DNA from: DATBFG01 sp036558645 | Lineage (GTDB): Bacteria > Acidobacteriota > Terriglobia > Terriglobales > Acidobacteriaceae | Assembly (NCBI GenBank): GCA_036558645.1 | Contig: DATBFG010000087.1 | Coordinates: forward strand, 1 to 54,009 | Length of the DNA stretch: 54,009 bases | Direction: 5' to 3' | Shown: one piece after another, positions 1 through 9,023 of the stretch | How positions within the stretch are numbered: the first letter of the stretch is position 1 | How the letters are laid out: each line of letters opens with the position of its first letter | Program-made: the position numbers and the translations under genes | Notes under the pieces: generated by a model | What the model was told of the DNA's origin: nothing | Seen by the model: the letters and a program-made list of their open reading frames with translations, nothing else | Databases searched by the model: none

Positions 1-2
1 TA

Positions 3-176
3 GAAATCGAAATTTTGCTTAACGATCCAGACCTCATGGAGTATGCATCCGTCATATTGCCAAATACCGGATTTCACGATCTGGGCGGTGTCGGCCACTG
101 CTTGATTCTAAGCGACGTACCCATAGTTGACGTAATATCCCCATTTCACTCATTGACAAAAATCTATGGCGAATAG
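3..176 (+). CDS. Possible 3' end of an unrecognised gene cut by the window edge
   Basis: An open frame enters from the left edge and runs 57 codons to a TAG. The peptide is balanced and protein-like (it contains ASVILPNTGFHDLGGVGH and ends SLTKIYGE). I recognise no family. It points towards the convergent CadC/TPR gene, whose stop lies about 60 bp further on. Because the 5' part is missing, the frame could also be open by chance; 57 codons without a stop is suggestive but not proof. Confidence 0.4.
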   Translation, partial: EIEILLNDPDLMEYASVILPNTGFHDLGGVGHCLILSDVPIVDVISPFHSLTKIYGE

Positions 177-234
177 TCGCGAGTTCATTGCAAGGTCCTT
201 GTGCGTTTCGTATTCGATAACAAGTAGAGAGTTG

Positions 235-2151
235 TCAGAAAGAAGAAGCGCCGAATTTTTGGCGGTATTGATCGGCGTAGTTGTGAGTCTCGGCAAGCAG
301 CCGTTCGTAGTCAGGATCTCCGCGAAGCTTGTCAAAGTTCTTGTCACGCGCAAACCACTGATAGTTGTGGTTTCCCAAGTCAATGGCGCGTCGAAACCAG
401 GCGAGTGCTCGGGGCTTGTCGCCAAGCAGGGCATAAACACTGCCGATCCAATAAGCTCGATCGCCGTCAGCTACGCCTTCTGGCTTCTCGAGGAAAATAT
501 TCGGATCGATCTTATCTCTCTGCCCGCGCGACGCATATAGGAACGCCGACATCAACGTGCCTGCCGCATCTCCGCTATTCCGCCCCAGTTCCACGGAGCG
601 TTGCAGGATAGGCTCAGCTTCTTCTGTCCTTCCCTGGTAATAAAGAAACTCGCCGAGGTAAGCCATGGCCTTGAACTGATCTGGATGAATCGCTAATGCT
701 TGACGGACTCCCTGCTCAGCCTCCTGAACCTTGCCGACATAGAGCAACATGCGGGAGTGCATCCAGTAAATGCGAGGTGTGGTTGGGTCGAGTTCCAAAC
801 TGCGGCGGTAAGCCTTTTCGGCAAGTTCATCGAGTCCGGCGTAGTGATAAACGTAGCCGAGCAAATCCCACGCGAATTCTGAATTAGGCGCCTGCACAAC
901 AGCCTTCCGCAACACAGGAATGGCGTCTTCATTCCGACCGCCTTGTCCCAGTGCAAACCCAAGTGCCAGGAGGCCTTCTACAGAATCTGGATTGAGCTCG
1001 AGGGCGCGTCGCGCTGCCTTTTCTCCCCGCACAAGGTTGGCAGCTGCATTTTCACGGAAATTTGCGCACTCGAGCAGGTACAGCATCGCCAGCAATGCTT
1101 GACCGTCAGCGAAAGATGGATCCGTAGCGAGAGCCTGTTGCATCACCTCTTGTCCTCGACGCAGGCTATCTCGTTGTGATCCGACAAAATATTCGTTCTT
1201 ATACGCGCGCCCTTGCAGATAAAGATCGTATGCCTCCGCGGACTTAGTTGTGGGTGAAGTCAGCAAGTCTCGCTCTCGACCTGAGACCTCAACTCGGAGG
1301 CCGTCCACTACTTTCTGGGCTACCTCATCCTGAAAGTTCAACAGGTCCTTGCTTTTCAGGTCATAGTGTTCCGCCCAGCGCGTTGCTCGATCATTCGGCT
1401 CGATCAGTTGTACAGAGATACGAATTCGGTCTCCGTCGCGCTGATAGGTTCCGTCCAGGACGGATTCCACTCCTAATTCCTGCGCAGCCTGGATCGGATC
1501 TGTCGGGCTTTTCGTATATTTCAAGACCGAAGCTGTCGGGCGGACGGCAAGATTTTGCAGTGATGCGAGACGTGTGATGATAGCGTCGGTCATGCCGATA
1601 CCCCAGGATTCGTCGGCAGCATTTCCGGGCAGTCCGCGAAACGGCAACACGGCAAGCGTCCTTGGCTTCGCCTTCGCTTCGAATGAGGCGGGTTGGGTAG
1701 TAGGCCTCGATCGGGTCCAATACCATCCGCCGATGACGGCGGCAAACACGCCCGCGAAAATCACCGTGTAGAGCATGTCGCGTCGGGGTGACATGGACGG
1801 ATGCTGAACCGTCGCCGCCGACTTCACCTCGCGTACTTCAGCTACGAACCGGTAGCCCCGTTTGGGCAAGGTCTCGATGTACTGCGCCGTTTCTCGGTCA
1901 TCGCGAAGCAGCTTGCGGAGAGTGAAGATATTCTGCGCCAGCGTGGCCTCCTCCACGAATGCATCCGGCCAAACCTTCTGTAGTAACTCGTCTTTGGTCA
2001 GAGTCCGACCACGGTTTTCTACAAGGACCAGCAGGGTTCTGTAAGCCTTCGGAGTCAGCGGAACTTTACGCGCCCCCTCCACAAGTTGTTCCTCGGAAGG
2101 ATCCAAGCAGAACGGGCCGAACTCGTATAAGAGCTGTGCTGACTGAGACAT
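235..2151 (-). CDS. CadC-type winged-helix transmembrane regulator with TPR repeats
   Basis: The 638-residue protein starts with an OmpR/CadC-like winged-helix DNA-binding domain (about residues 8-105, with the typical LTPKAYRTL and LPKRGYRFVAEV segments). One membrane helix follows near residues 126-146. Then comes a domain with AVLPFRGLPG and GTYQRDGDRIRISVQL that resembles the FlgO/adenylate-cyclase-associated TolB-like module. TPR repeats fill the rest from about residue 300. This layout is typical of acidobacterial one-component membrane sensors: DNA binding in the cytoplasm, TPR part across the membrane. The signal and target genes are unknown. A second protein of the same layout lies 1.3 kb away with an intervening plus-strand gene. 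The divergent methyltransferase gene is a possible target, by position only. Confidence 0.9.
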   Translation of the reverse strand: MSQSAQLLYEFGPFCLDPSEEQLVEGARKVPLTPKAYRTLLVLVENRGRTLTKDELLQKVWPDAFVEEATLAQNIFTLRKLLRDDRETAQYIETLPKRGYRFVAEVREVKSAATVQHPSMSPRRDMLYTVIFAGVFAAVIGGWYWTRSRPTTQPASFEAKAKPRTLAVLPFRGLPGNAADESWGIGMTDAIITRLASLQNLAVRPTASVLKYTKSPTDPIQAAQELGVESVLDGTYQRDGDRIRISVQLIEPNDRATRWAEHYDLKSKDLLNFQDEVAQKVVDGLRVEVSGRERDLLTSPTTKSAEAYDLYLQGRAYKNEYFVGSQRDSLRRGQEVMQQALATDPSFADGQALLAMLYLLECANFRENAAANLVRGEKAARRALELNPDSVEGLLALGFALGQGGRNEDAIPVLRKAVVQAPNSEFAWDLLGYVYHYAGLDELAEKAYRRSLELDPTTPRIYWMHSRMLLYVGKVQEAEQGVRQALAIHPDQFKAMAYLGEFLYYQGRTEEAEPILQRSVELGRNSGDAAGTLMSAFLYASRGQRDKIDPNIFLEKPEGVADGDRAYWIGSVYALLGDKPRALAWFRRAIDLGNHNYQWFARDKNFDKLRGDPDYERLLAETHNYADQYRQKFGASSF

Positions 2152-2350
2152 ACGTGGTTTTAAAGCGATTTGAAGAAGTTTTGATTGGGTTTTGAAGACA
2201 TTGCGCGGCTACTCCCTATATGAAATCACAGTCGCCCACGAGGCGCGGTGCCCCAGGCTTCGCCCCAAGTGAGCGGAATTCTAACAGAGGCGACCAACAC
2301 GACAAAAGGAAGGACCATCGCCTTGTGGGGTGAGGAGGCCCAACAAAACA

Positions 2351-3139
2351 ATGTTTAGCAGAATCACGGCGTTCTTGTACGGCGTTATTTGTTACCTGGC
2401 GTTCTTTGCTACCTTCCTATATGCCATCGGCTTTATAGGAAATTTCGGCGTGCCGAAGTCCATTGACTCTGGACCGCACCGATCCTTTGCGTATGCCCTC
2501 GCGGTCAATGCTGCCTTGCTCGGCCTGTTTGCAGTCCAGCACAGCGTAATGGCGCGGCAATGGTTCAAGCGCGTCTGGACGCGCATCGTGCCAACTCCGG
2601 TGGAACGCAGTACTTATGTGTTGTTCTCCAGCTTGGCGTTGCTTCTATTGTTCTGGAAATGGGAGCCAATGGGACAGGTGATCTGGAACGTAGAAAGCGA
2701 TGCGGGAAAAGGTTCTCTATTCGTTCTATATGCTATCGGCTGGCTAACCGTCCTGCTCGCAACCTTTCTCATCAACCACTTTGATCTGTTCGGGCTACGC
2801 CAAGTCTGGCTGTACCTGCGAGGGGTGCCTTATACGTCACTTCGCTTCCGAACGCCATTTCTGTATCGCCTGGTTCGGCATCCGTTGTACGTAGGCTGGT
2901 TGCTCGTATTCTGGTCGGCCCCACTGATGACCGTGGCCCATCTGGTGTTTGCCATCGCGACGACCGTCTACATTCTCCTCGCGATCCAGTTTGAGGAGCG
3001 GGATCTCGTTCGAATGCACGCGGAATATGCGGAGTATCGCCGTCGCGTGCCTATGATTTTGCCGTTCGGATCCAGGGGCGGCGAGACGTTGGCCGAAGAA
3101 AAGGTGGCTACTCCAGAGAATGTTTACGCTCTGAAGTAA
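2351..3139 (+). CDS. mddA: Methanethiol S-methyltransferase-like (MddA/NnrU family) membrane protein
   Basis: The 262-residue protein has about five membrane helices and the ICMT-type C-terminal motif RHPLYVGWLLVFWSAP, which binds S-adenosylmethionine in isoprenylcysteine methyltransferase-fold enzymes. The run HSVMARQWFKRVW with ERSTYVLFSSLALLLLFW matches the MddA/NnrU group, whose characterised members methylate methanethiol to dimethyl sulfide. A GTG 21 nt upstream would also open the frame, but that GTG is embedded in a strong ribosome site (GAGGAGG near 2332-2338), so the ATG at 2351 with about 12 nt spacing is the better start. It is a single gene with its own terminator. The substrate is inferred from family resemblance; a general NnrU-like role is the alternative. 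Confidence 0.75.
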   Translation: MFSRITAFLYGVICYLAFFATFLYAIGFIGNFGVPKSIDSGPHRSFAYALAVNAALLGLFAVQHSVMARQWFKRVWTRIVPTPVERSTYVLFSSLALLLLFWKWEPMGQVIWNVESDAGKGSLFVLYAIGWLTVLLATFLINHFDLFGLRQVWLYLRGVPYTSLRFRTPFLYRLVRHPLYVGWLLVFWSAPLMTVAHLVFAIATTVYILLAIQFEERDLVRMHAEYAEYRRRVPMILPFGSRGGETLAEEKVATPENVYALK

Positions 3140-3154
3140 CCTTGTTTCAAAACG

Positions 3155-3181
3155 AAAGGGCCGTGGGGAAGCGGCCCTTTT
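3155..3181 (+). terminator. Intrinsic terminator after the MddA-like gene
   Basis: A perfect 9-bp stem, AAAGGGCCG (3155-3163) with CGGCCCTTT (3172-3180), closes an 8-nt loop and ends in a short T run. It sits 15 nt after the stop codon. The A/T outer part of the stem could serve both strands. Confidence 0.8.
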
Positions 3182-3267
3182 CACCCGAGTCGAGCGGTTG
3201 CCAGCATTCATTAACCTCTTGGTTGGGCACCTTGTGTCCGCACAGGTGTCCAGAAGCTGCCGAGTGA

Positions 3268-3399
3268 GGTCATTTCACTCTCGGCGTGTTTCCAGGTGCC
3301 ATTCAGGCGGGTGATCTGAATCGCGACGGCTTTCCTGATCTCATGATAGGCAACTCTGAAGCCCACAACCTCTCAGTAGTACTACCAACAGATAAATGA
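3268..3399 (+). pseudogene. Remnant of a VCBS/FG-GAP repeat protein (C-terminal scrap)
   Basis: A 43-codon open stretch encodes GDLNRDGFPDLMIGN followed by LSVVLPTDK and a stop. This is the signature of a VCBS/FG-GAP beta-propeller blade (G-D-x-N-x-D-G-x-x-D-L plus a following V-L strand), a calcium-binding repeat common in large secreted proteins. An in-frame TGA lies directly upstream (3265-3267), no start or signal peptide is present, and the remaining blades are gone. It is best read as the decayed 3' end of a lost gene between the methyltransferase terminator and the next CadC/TPR gene. Confidence 0.65.
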
Positions 3400-3425
3400 A
3401 GAGTCTGATAAATCGCTCCTGCGAT

Positions 3426-5264
3426 CTAATTGCTGTTTCGAGGCAGGTTGAGCGGCAAGTTTAGAACTCTAAGCCAATACACAAATCGTGGGTCAGAGCG
3501 GATCGAATCAAACTCGGGAGTGACGCTCAGGTATTCCATCGCACTCGAGTGCTCTTGGTATCCGACCTCTAGCCATTGCAAGGCGTGCTCCGCGTCTCCT
3601 AGTTGAGCATACAGACCAGCAATTCCCACTGGGTTCACGTAGCCTCGTTTCCTCTGATCCAGCGCAACGTCAAGCATTTCCCGCAAAAATGCTTGATAAC
3701 CGAACCGCTTGTATTTCTCTGTAACTCTCTCGGCGTAGTCGAGGTCGCCAACCAACGCCGCTTTCTCTCGGTTGGCCTCTACCGCTTCGTCCAACATGTG
3801 TTTTTGCTCATAGCTTTCCGCAATGTTGCCGTATGCTCCAGCGAAAGTAGGATCCAGTTCGATCACCTTCTTGTATTCTGCGATGGCCTCATCATGCCGA
3901 CCTTGCCATGAGTACATCTCGGCCACTCCCATATTGACGATCGGCGATAGGGGATCTAAATCGCGAGCCTTCTTAACCTCGACTTCAGCCTCAGAGAAAC
4001 GGCCGAGCGACGCCAGCAGCAGACCGTACCATTGGTGAGCGGTGACGTAATTCGGGTTTAGCTGAATCGCGCGTCTGAACTCTTGCTCCGCTCCCGCCCA
4101 ATCCCAGCCATACGCGCCGCGCACCATCGCAAGAGAGACATGGGCTTCCGCCAAAGAATCATCCAGTGCCAGCGCCTTTTCTGCCGCCGCTCTAGCCTTT
4201 GGAAAAGAATCCCGCGGCGCCGTGTCTCCCCAGTCGTCCAGTAGGTTGTAACAATCCGCCAAGCCTGCATAGGCGAGGGCGTAGTTGGGATCTCGATCAA
4301 TCGCTTGCTGAAAATAACTGATCGCTCGATCCATCCCATCCTTCGTCCGCTTTCCCCAGAAGAATCTCCCCTTTAAATACAGCTGATAAGCCTCCGGCGA
4401 AGCCTGCGCGTGACTCTTCATTTTTTTCTGGTCATCGCCTGTGAGAGTAATACGGAGGTTGTCCGCTATGTCGTGTGACAACCGTTGCTGCAGGCTGGAA
4501 ATATCTCCGAGGCCCTCATCATAAGTCTGTCCCCAGAGCTGCGAACCGTTGTTCACATCCACCAGTTCGGTCTGCAATCGGACGCGGTCCTGGCTTCGCA
4601 CCAGGCGTCCCGTCAAGACAGCCTTCACTCCCAAGTTTCGCCCGATATTGCGCACATCGCTCTGGGGCTGGCGATAACGCGAGACGGTAGTCCAAGCCAT
4701 AACTCGGATCGAGGTTACTTGCGATAAACCGTCGACCACCTGCTGTGCAATCCCATCGCTTAGATATTCCATGTTGGCATCGCCAGTTGCATTAACAAAC
4801 GGCAAGACAGCCACCGAGTCATAATGTGTCCTGAAGCCGAGCCACACGAACATCCCGAGCAACAACACAACAAGCAACGCCGCAGGAAGTGCCCAGCGGC
4901 GCCCTTTGGGGTTGGAGGAAATCTCAGCGACTACAGTTCGTCCGTTACCGTTAACGTGATCCACAGGCAGCAGCAGCCGATAGCCATTCTTATGAATAGT
5001 CTGGATCACCGTGGGATTGCGGGCATTGTCTCGAAAGGCTTTTCGCAAAGTTGAAATACATCCCGGTAGAACGTCTTCAGATACGAAGACTTCGGGCCAC
5101 ACGGAAGAAATCAGCTGTTCCTTGGTCACCACACCCGGATGCTCGGCCAGATACACAAGCACCTGCATGGCCTTTGGTTCTACGCGTGTGCTGTTGCCAT
5201 TCGTCCCAATCTGATTCAGCGCTGGACTGACCAGCCATTCGCCTAATTTGAAATCGCCACTCAA
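3426..5264 (-). CDS. CadC-type winged-helix transmembrane regulator with TPR repeats (second copy)
   Basis: The 612-residue protein has the same plan as its neighbour at 235-2151: winged helix at about residues 5-100 (VEPKAMQVLVYLAEHPG, IHKNGYRLLLPV), a membrane helix near 124-144, a TolB-like/FlgO-like domain starting DSVAVLPFVNATGD with GRLVRSQDRVRLQTELVD, then TPR repeats to the C-terminus. The two are clearly divergent, so they are paralogues rather than a recent duplication. It lies 39 bp downstream of the DUF5916 barrel gene on the same strand, so the two may be co-transcribed and the regulator may respond to the barrel's cargo. That link is inference from position. Confidence 0.9.
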   Translation of the reverse strand: MSGDFKLGEWLVSPALNQIGTNGNSTRVEPKAMQVLVYLAEHPGVVTKEQLISSVWPEVFVSEDVLPGCISTLRKAFRDNARNPTVIQTIHKNGYRLLLPVDHVNGNGRTVVAEISSNPKGRRWALPAALLVVLLLGMFVWLGFRTHYDSVAVLPFVNATGDANMEYLSDGIAQQVVDGLSQVTSIRVMAWTTVSRYRQPQSDVRNIGRNLGVKAVLTGRLVRSQDRVRLQTELVDVNNGSQLWGQTYDEGLGDISSLQQRLSHDIADNLRITLTGDDQKKMKSHAQASPEAYQLYLKGRFFWGKRTKDGMDRAISYFQQAIDRDPNYALAYAGLADCYNLLDDWGDTAPRDSFPKARAAAEKALALDDSLAEAHVSLAMVRGAYGWDWAGAEQEFRRAIQLNPNYVTAHQWYGLLLASLGRFSEAEVEVKKARDLDPLSPIVNMGVAEMYSWQGRHDEAIAEYKKVIELDPTFAGAYGNIAESYEQKHMLDEAVEANREKAALVGDLDYAERVTEKYKRFGYQAFLREMLDVALDQRKRGYVNPVGIAGLYAQLGDAEHALQWLEVGYQEHSSAMEYLSVTPEFDSIRSDPRFVYWLRVLNLPLNLPRNSN

Positions 5265-5303
5265 TGGATTTTCCCAGCGACATTATAGTCCCTGGAAAAG
5301 TCA

Positions 5304-7505
5304 TTACCTGGACCATGAGTATGTTGCCTTGATCGCGAATTTTTGCTCTCGTAATGGCATCGGGTTTCCAGCCGCAAGGCTCTCAAATCGAGTACCCAGG
5401 TTGTAGATCACGTACAGATCGCTGTCAGGACGGAATGTGTATCGCAACCGAATATTGGCGCTGGCGGCCTGCGTTTGGGCTGTGTCCGCTTGCAAGAAGG
5501 TAGTGAGATTCAGGAACCGCGTGAAAGCATAGCTGATTTGCAACCCTGCCAGATCTATGTTGAAGTTTCCCTCGGGTAAACGAAACACGTTCAAGGTGTT
5601 GTTTAGGGCCAATGCCAAGTGTGCGTTCGGCCGGTACTGCGCACTCGCCGAAATGCTTTTCAGCGTTCCCGTATAAAAGTCGCCCCATTGAAACAACCCC
5701 GTGTAAGTGAGGCGGCGGTTCCCCGCCGAGGTGTAGGAGACACTGTGTGTGCTGAATCGATATCCACCAGGCGGAATGGAGACATCCTTATATAAATGAA
5801 GCGGCTGTGAGAGGAATTGATAAACGATGTCTGTCGGGGTGATATCGATTTCGGAGCCGTTGTTGAATAACGTCCGGACAGTTGCCGTCCATTCTTGAAA
5901 TATCAACTGGTCTTCAGTATTGGGATCGCGCCCCCAGAAGCCCCCAATGTCCAGTTCCCTGATATCAAGTACGTGCGGCCGGGGCGTAAAGGTCACTTGG
6001 ACAATGGTTGGCTTATCATCCGTCCGCGTGACGAATCCGATCTCTGGATTAAAATTCTTTTCCGTGACACCATGTCCGGCATAAACGTTGAACCAGTTAT
6101 TTGCATAGGTGAGCCGGCCTCCGATCGCCGTATTGTCTCCTTCCAGTCCTGGACTCCACGTCTTAGCGTAGTAACCGCGTAGATTGAGGTTCCCGAGCAG
6201 GAGGAATTTTGCGTCGACCCCACCTGTGCGATTGTAAGGATTGAGTGGATTTCCGTTCTCCTTGTCGGTCGCCATAAATCCGATGTACGAACCCGGCGTC
6301 AGCGGACGCTTCACGCGCACAATTGCGTAATTCGCCGCAGGATTGAAGTCCTCTTCCCGTGTCTTGACATCCATCACTCCGAGATCGAATCCCATCGCAT
6401 GTCCCGCGATCTTCCCACCAACATCAATCGGAACCTCTTGTCCGCTGACCGGATCAATTCCAATCTGTCGGGTAAAGAACAGCAGATCCTGGTTCCAGAG
6501 CAGGAAGTCGAAGACATCCGAGTCTTCCAGAAAAAACCGTCTCTTCTCAGGGATCTGTACCGGGTTCGGCGTTAAATTAAGCTCTTGTTGATCAACATCT
6601 GCATCCGAGAAGTCTGTGTTTACCGTCCCGAGAGCGATCAAGTTGCTGGCAAGCCCGTACTTCACATCCACGCCGCCCGTGTGCAAAGCATCCCAAGATT
6701 GACCTGCTAGTCTTTGTGCGCCTAACAAGCCGTAAGGCTTAACCACGAGGAGACGTCCACTCTCAATGTCCTTCAACCCTGTGAGAGTACCCGCCTGTGA
6801 TACTCGCCAAAAGCCGAACACTCGTCGGTATCCCGCCCATTCGTTCTCTTCATTCTTCCTGCGGATGAATCTCCGGAAATTGATTCCCCATGCCACGTCC
6901 GAGGCACCTCGGAAATTCAAAGTGCTGAAAGGGATCTCGATGGTTGCCGTCCAGCCATCCTCGGTGATTTTTGCCGCCGACGCCCATAGTCCATCCCAGC
7001 TGGGATCGACAATAGAGTCATTGGCGGGTGGTCCTTGCTCCTCGATGACCGCGCCGTCCCGCTGTGTACCTAGAGGATTGACCTGGAAGATGTATCCGTT
7101 CCTCCTGCTCATCGTCGGATCAATCATCACCGCGAAGTTGTCATCCAAATCCTGCGATAGGTCTTGTCGCAATTGAGTGGCGACGATCTGTTGCGGTTCA
7201 CTGTCATAACAATGCACACCAAGGTAGATGTGTCGGCCATCATACAAAATGTGAACTTCGGTCTTCTCGGTCGCGGGGACCGTTTCAAGAGGTTCTCGCT
7301 GGCGAAAATCGCCCATCGGCGGAGCGCTTTTCCAGATCGGATCATCGAGCGTGCCGTCCATTCGGGGAGGATGGTTGGTTCGCACGGCACTTACCTGACG
7401 CTCTACAGTTGTCAAGATGCTGACCTGGCAAGCCACACGGCTCTGTCCTAAAAGCAGAACCAGCAGGACCCCTGAGAACCTGAGAACAGACCGGACCTGG
7501 AGCAT
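5304..7505 (-). CDS. CBM9-like / DUF5916 outer-membrane-type protein
   Basis: The 733-residue protein has a Sec signal peptide (hydrophobic run FSGVLLVLLLG, cleavage near residue 27). A CBM9-like beta-sandwich covers about residues 45-230 (MDGTLDDPIWKSAPPMGDF, VHILYDGRHIYLGVHCYD, GWTATIEIPFSTL). A long DUF5916 region follows, rich in alternating aromatic/polar strands as in beta-barrels (YAIVRVKRPL, GLQISYAFTRFLNLTTFLQ, LYVIYNLGTRFE). The family is widespread in Acidobacteriota and Bacteroidota and is thought to reside in the outer membrane; no function is proven. The ATG is close to the hydrophobic segment, which supports this start. It is followed by a CadC/TPR regulator 39 bp downstream on the same strand. 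Confidence 0.85.
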   Translation of the reverse strand: MLQVRSVLRFSGVLLVLLLGQSRVACQVSILTTVERQVSAVRTNHPPRMDGTLDDPIWKSAPPMGDFRQREPLETVPATEKTEVHILYDGRHIYLGVHCYDSEPQQIVATQLRQDLSQDLDDNFAVMIDPTMSRRNGYIFQVNPLGTQRDGAVIEEQGPPANDSIVDPSWDGLWASAAKITEDGWTATIEIPFSTLNFRGASDVAWGINFRRFIRRKNEENEWAGYRRVFGFWRVSQAGTLTGLKDIESGRLLVVKPYGLLGAQRLAGQSWDALHTGGVDVKYGLASNLIALGTVNTDFSDADVDQQELNLTPNPVQIPEKRRFFLEDSDVFDFLLWNQDLLFFTRQIGIDPVSGQEVPIDVGGKIAGHAMGFDLGVMDVKTREEDFNPAANYAIVRVKRPLTPGSYIGFMATDKENGNPLNPYNRTGGVDAKFLLLGNLNLRGYYAKTWSPGLEGDNTAIGGRLTYANNWFNVYAGHGVTEKNFNPEIGFVTRTDDKPTIVQVTFTPRPHVLDIRELDIGGFWGRDPNTEDQLIFQEWTATVRTLFNNGSEIDITPTDIVYQFLSQPLHLYKDVSIPPGGYRFSTHSVSYTSAGNRRLTYTGLFQWGDFYTGTLKSISASAQYRPNAHLALALNNTLNVFRLPEGNFNIDLAGLQISYAFTRFLNLTTFLQADTAQTQAASANIRLRYTFRPDSDLYVIYNLGTRFESLAAGNPMPLREQKFAIKATYSWSR

Positions 7506-7790
7506 CCCTTATGAATGCCAGGAAGGGCTATTTGCAGTCTTGACTGCAAGTTGAGAATTTTCTGAGGCTTTTCTGGCCAAGCTTTTGGCATGCGGCATGG
7601 AAGTTTTAGCTCTGGGCTCGCTGCGGCGTTTGGTCAGCAAATGAGCCTAATAAGATTTTCGGATCGCAGCGTCCACCGCGTTTAAGAAGCCACCCGAACC
7701 CCTGTCAGGGTTTGGAATCGAATTCCAGCTGTTTCCAAGTCGGTTCGTTTGTCATGGTATGGCCTACGGCAAGCAGATAAACTTGGAACC

Positions 7791-8558
7791 ATGCTGGGCG
7801 TCCAGGATTCGGCCGGGGGATATTACGAAAAACTCGGAAAAAGGAGAGCCAGGCAAGCCGCAGTAGTGGCTAAAGTGATAATTGCGAGCTATTGGATTTT
7901 TGGGGTGTATTTCACGCTTGATGCACCGGTCGCATTGCTCGTCGGAGTGCCTGAGTACCTCCACCATAGTTTCGACTGGACGCGGCGGCTCAAATCGTAT
8001 CCGGGATGCGTTCCCTCTTGTTCGGAAGAACATGCCCGTCGGTTCGAGACCGAAGCCGATCATTTTGAGTCGTTCGTCGACGATTCTCAAGGGGCACGTC
8101 TCATCACCTTGTACTGTGTGGTTATTTTTTTTGGACTCACCGCTGGCCGTCTTAAACCAGGTCGATGGAAGTTGGAACTCGTTCTAGCTGCCCTTTGTGC
8201 GTTCTGCATCGTTACGTGCCAGGAGTGTGTATTCCTCTCCATCTCCGATTACTTGACTGTCATAAGGCATGACCCTCCTGCCTTGTTTCTCCCTGATGGC
8301 AGTCATCCCAACGCGCGAGAGATCATCGTCTACGCTTTGCAACGGAGCATCAATCAACTGGCCTTCGGTTTTTTGGACAATTATGGTTTCAAGATAAGTG
8401 ATGTCTCTGCTAGGTCGGGTTCTGCTGCTCTAGCGACTGGAATAACGGTGTTTGATTATCTTGTTCCCGTATCCGTATATGGCATCTATGGCTTCATGAA
8501 GGTATCACGACGGTTGTCGGCCTGGATCATGGGACACTTACGAGAGTTGGCGACCTAA
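7791..8558 (+). CDS. Unrecognised membrane protein
   Basis: The 255-residue protein (ATG at 7791; a TTG at 7749 would add 14 residues) has a hydrophobic segment near residue 30 (VVAKVIIASYWIFGVYF), two more around residues 100-145 (LITLYCVVIFFGLTAG, LVLAALCAFCIVTCQECVFL) and a C-terminal one (TVFDYLVPVSVYGIYGF). The loop between the first and second is rich in Cys, His and Glu (CVPSCSEEHARRFETEADHFE), suggesting metal binding or a disulfide, though this is only suggestive. I recognise no family. It stands alone, with about 290 bp upstream and 465 bp of apparently empty DNA downstream. Confidence 0.6.
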   Translation: MLGVQDSAGGYYEKLGKRRARQAAVVAKVIIASYWIFGVYFTLDAPVALLVGVPEYLHHSFDWTRRLKSYPGCVPSCSEEHARRFETEADHFESFVDDSQGARLITLYCVVIFFGLTAGRLKPGRWKLELVLAALCAFCIVTCQECVFLSISDYLTVIRHDPPALFLPDGSHPNAREIIVYALQRSINQLAFGFLDNYGFKISDVSARSGSAALATGITVFDYLVPVSVYGIYGFMKVSRRLSAWIMGHLRELAT

Positions 8559-9023
8559 GCCTGCGCACCGGTCTGCCCCGGTCGGAACAGACCCAGCGGA
8601 AGTCCGGCCACAACTTGATTTCCAGTCCAGCCACCAGGCGTTCGCCAAGGCAATACTGGAGTTCAAATAAAACCCAGGTTTCAATTTTGTTCGGAAAGCA
8701 GAACAAGAAATCAGGCATTCTTGCGGGATGCGGTTGATTGGCTGGTTCGTAAGGAAATGTGAGACATTAGCAAGATCTACGTCCCGATGAATGGCCTTCG
8801 CGCACTCGCACGCCGTCTTTTTTATCGTTATCCGTTCACAGCCCCAATCGCTGGCGTAATCTCTTTCCTCGACGTTCGTACATACTCACGAGACCCTTTA
8901 GTGATCCTGATGGCGCAAAGGACCTAAACGACGAATGAGATGATGCGGTTCAATCACACTTGGAGCGTTGCCGGAGGTGGTTTTCTGCAGGCGGTGAATT
9001 AGCCCGTCGTATCGTTGCCGAAC
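8559..9023. other. 465-bp gap without a supported gene
   Basis: No frame here has a convincing start, ribosome site and protein-like composition. A 6-bp stem (GGTCTG 8570-8575 with CAGACC 8588-8593) follows the upstream stop codon but has no T run. A 63-codon minus-strand frame (8527-8718) overlaps the end of the upstream gene and matches nothing I know. The stretch just before 9024 should hold the promoter of the glycosyltransferase operon, but no clear -35/-10 is seen. Confidence 0.5.

Noticed and set aside
8527..8718. 63-codon minus-strand frame in the gap after the unknown membrane protein
   Set aside because: Overlaps the 3' end of that gene, no ribosome site and no recognisable family; left unannotated.
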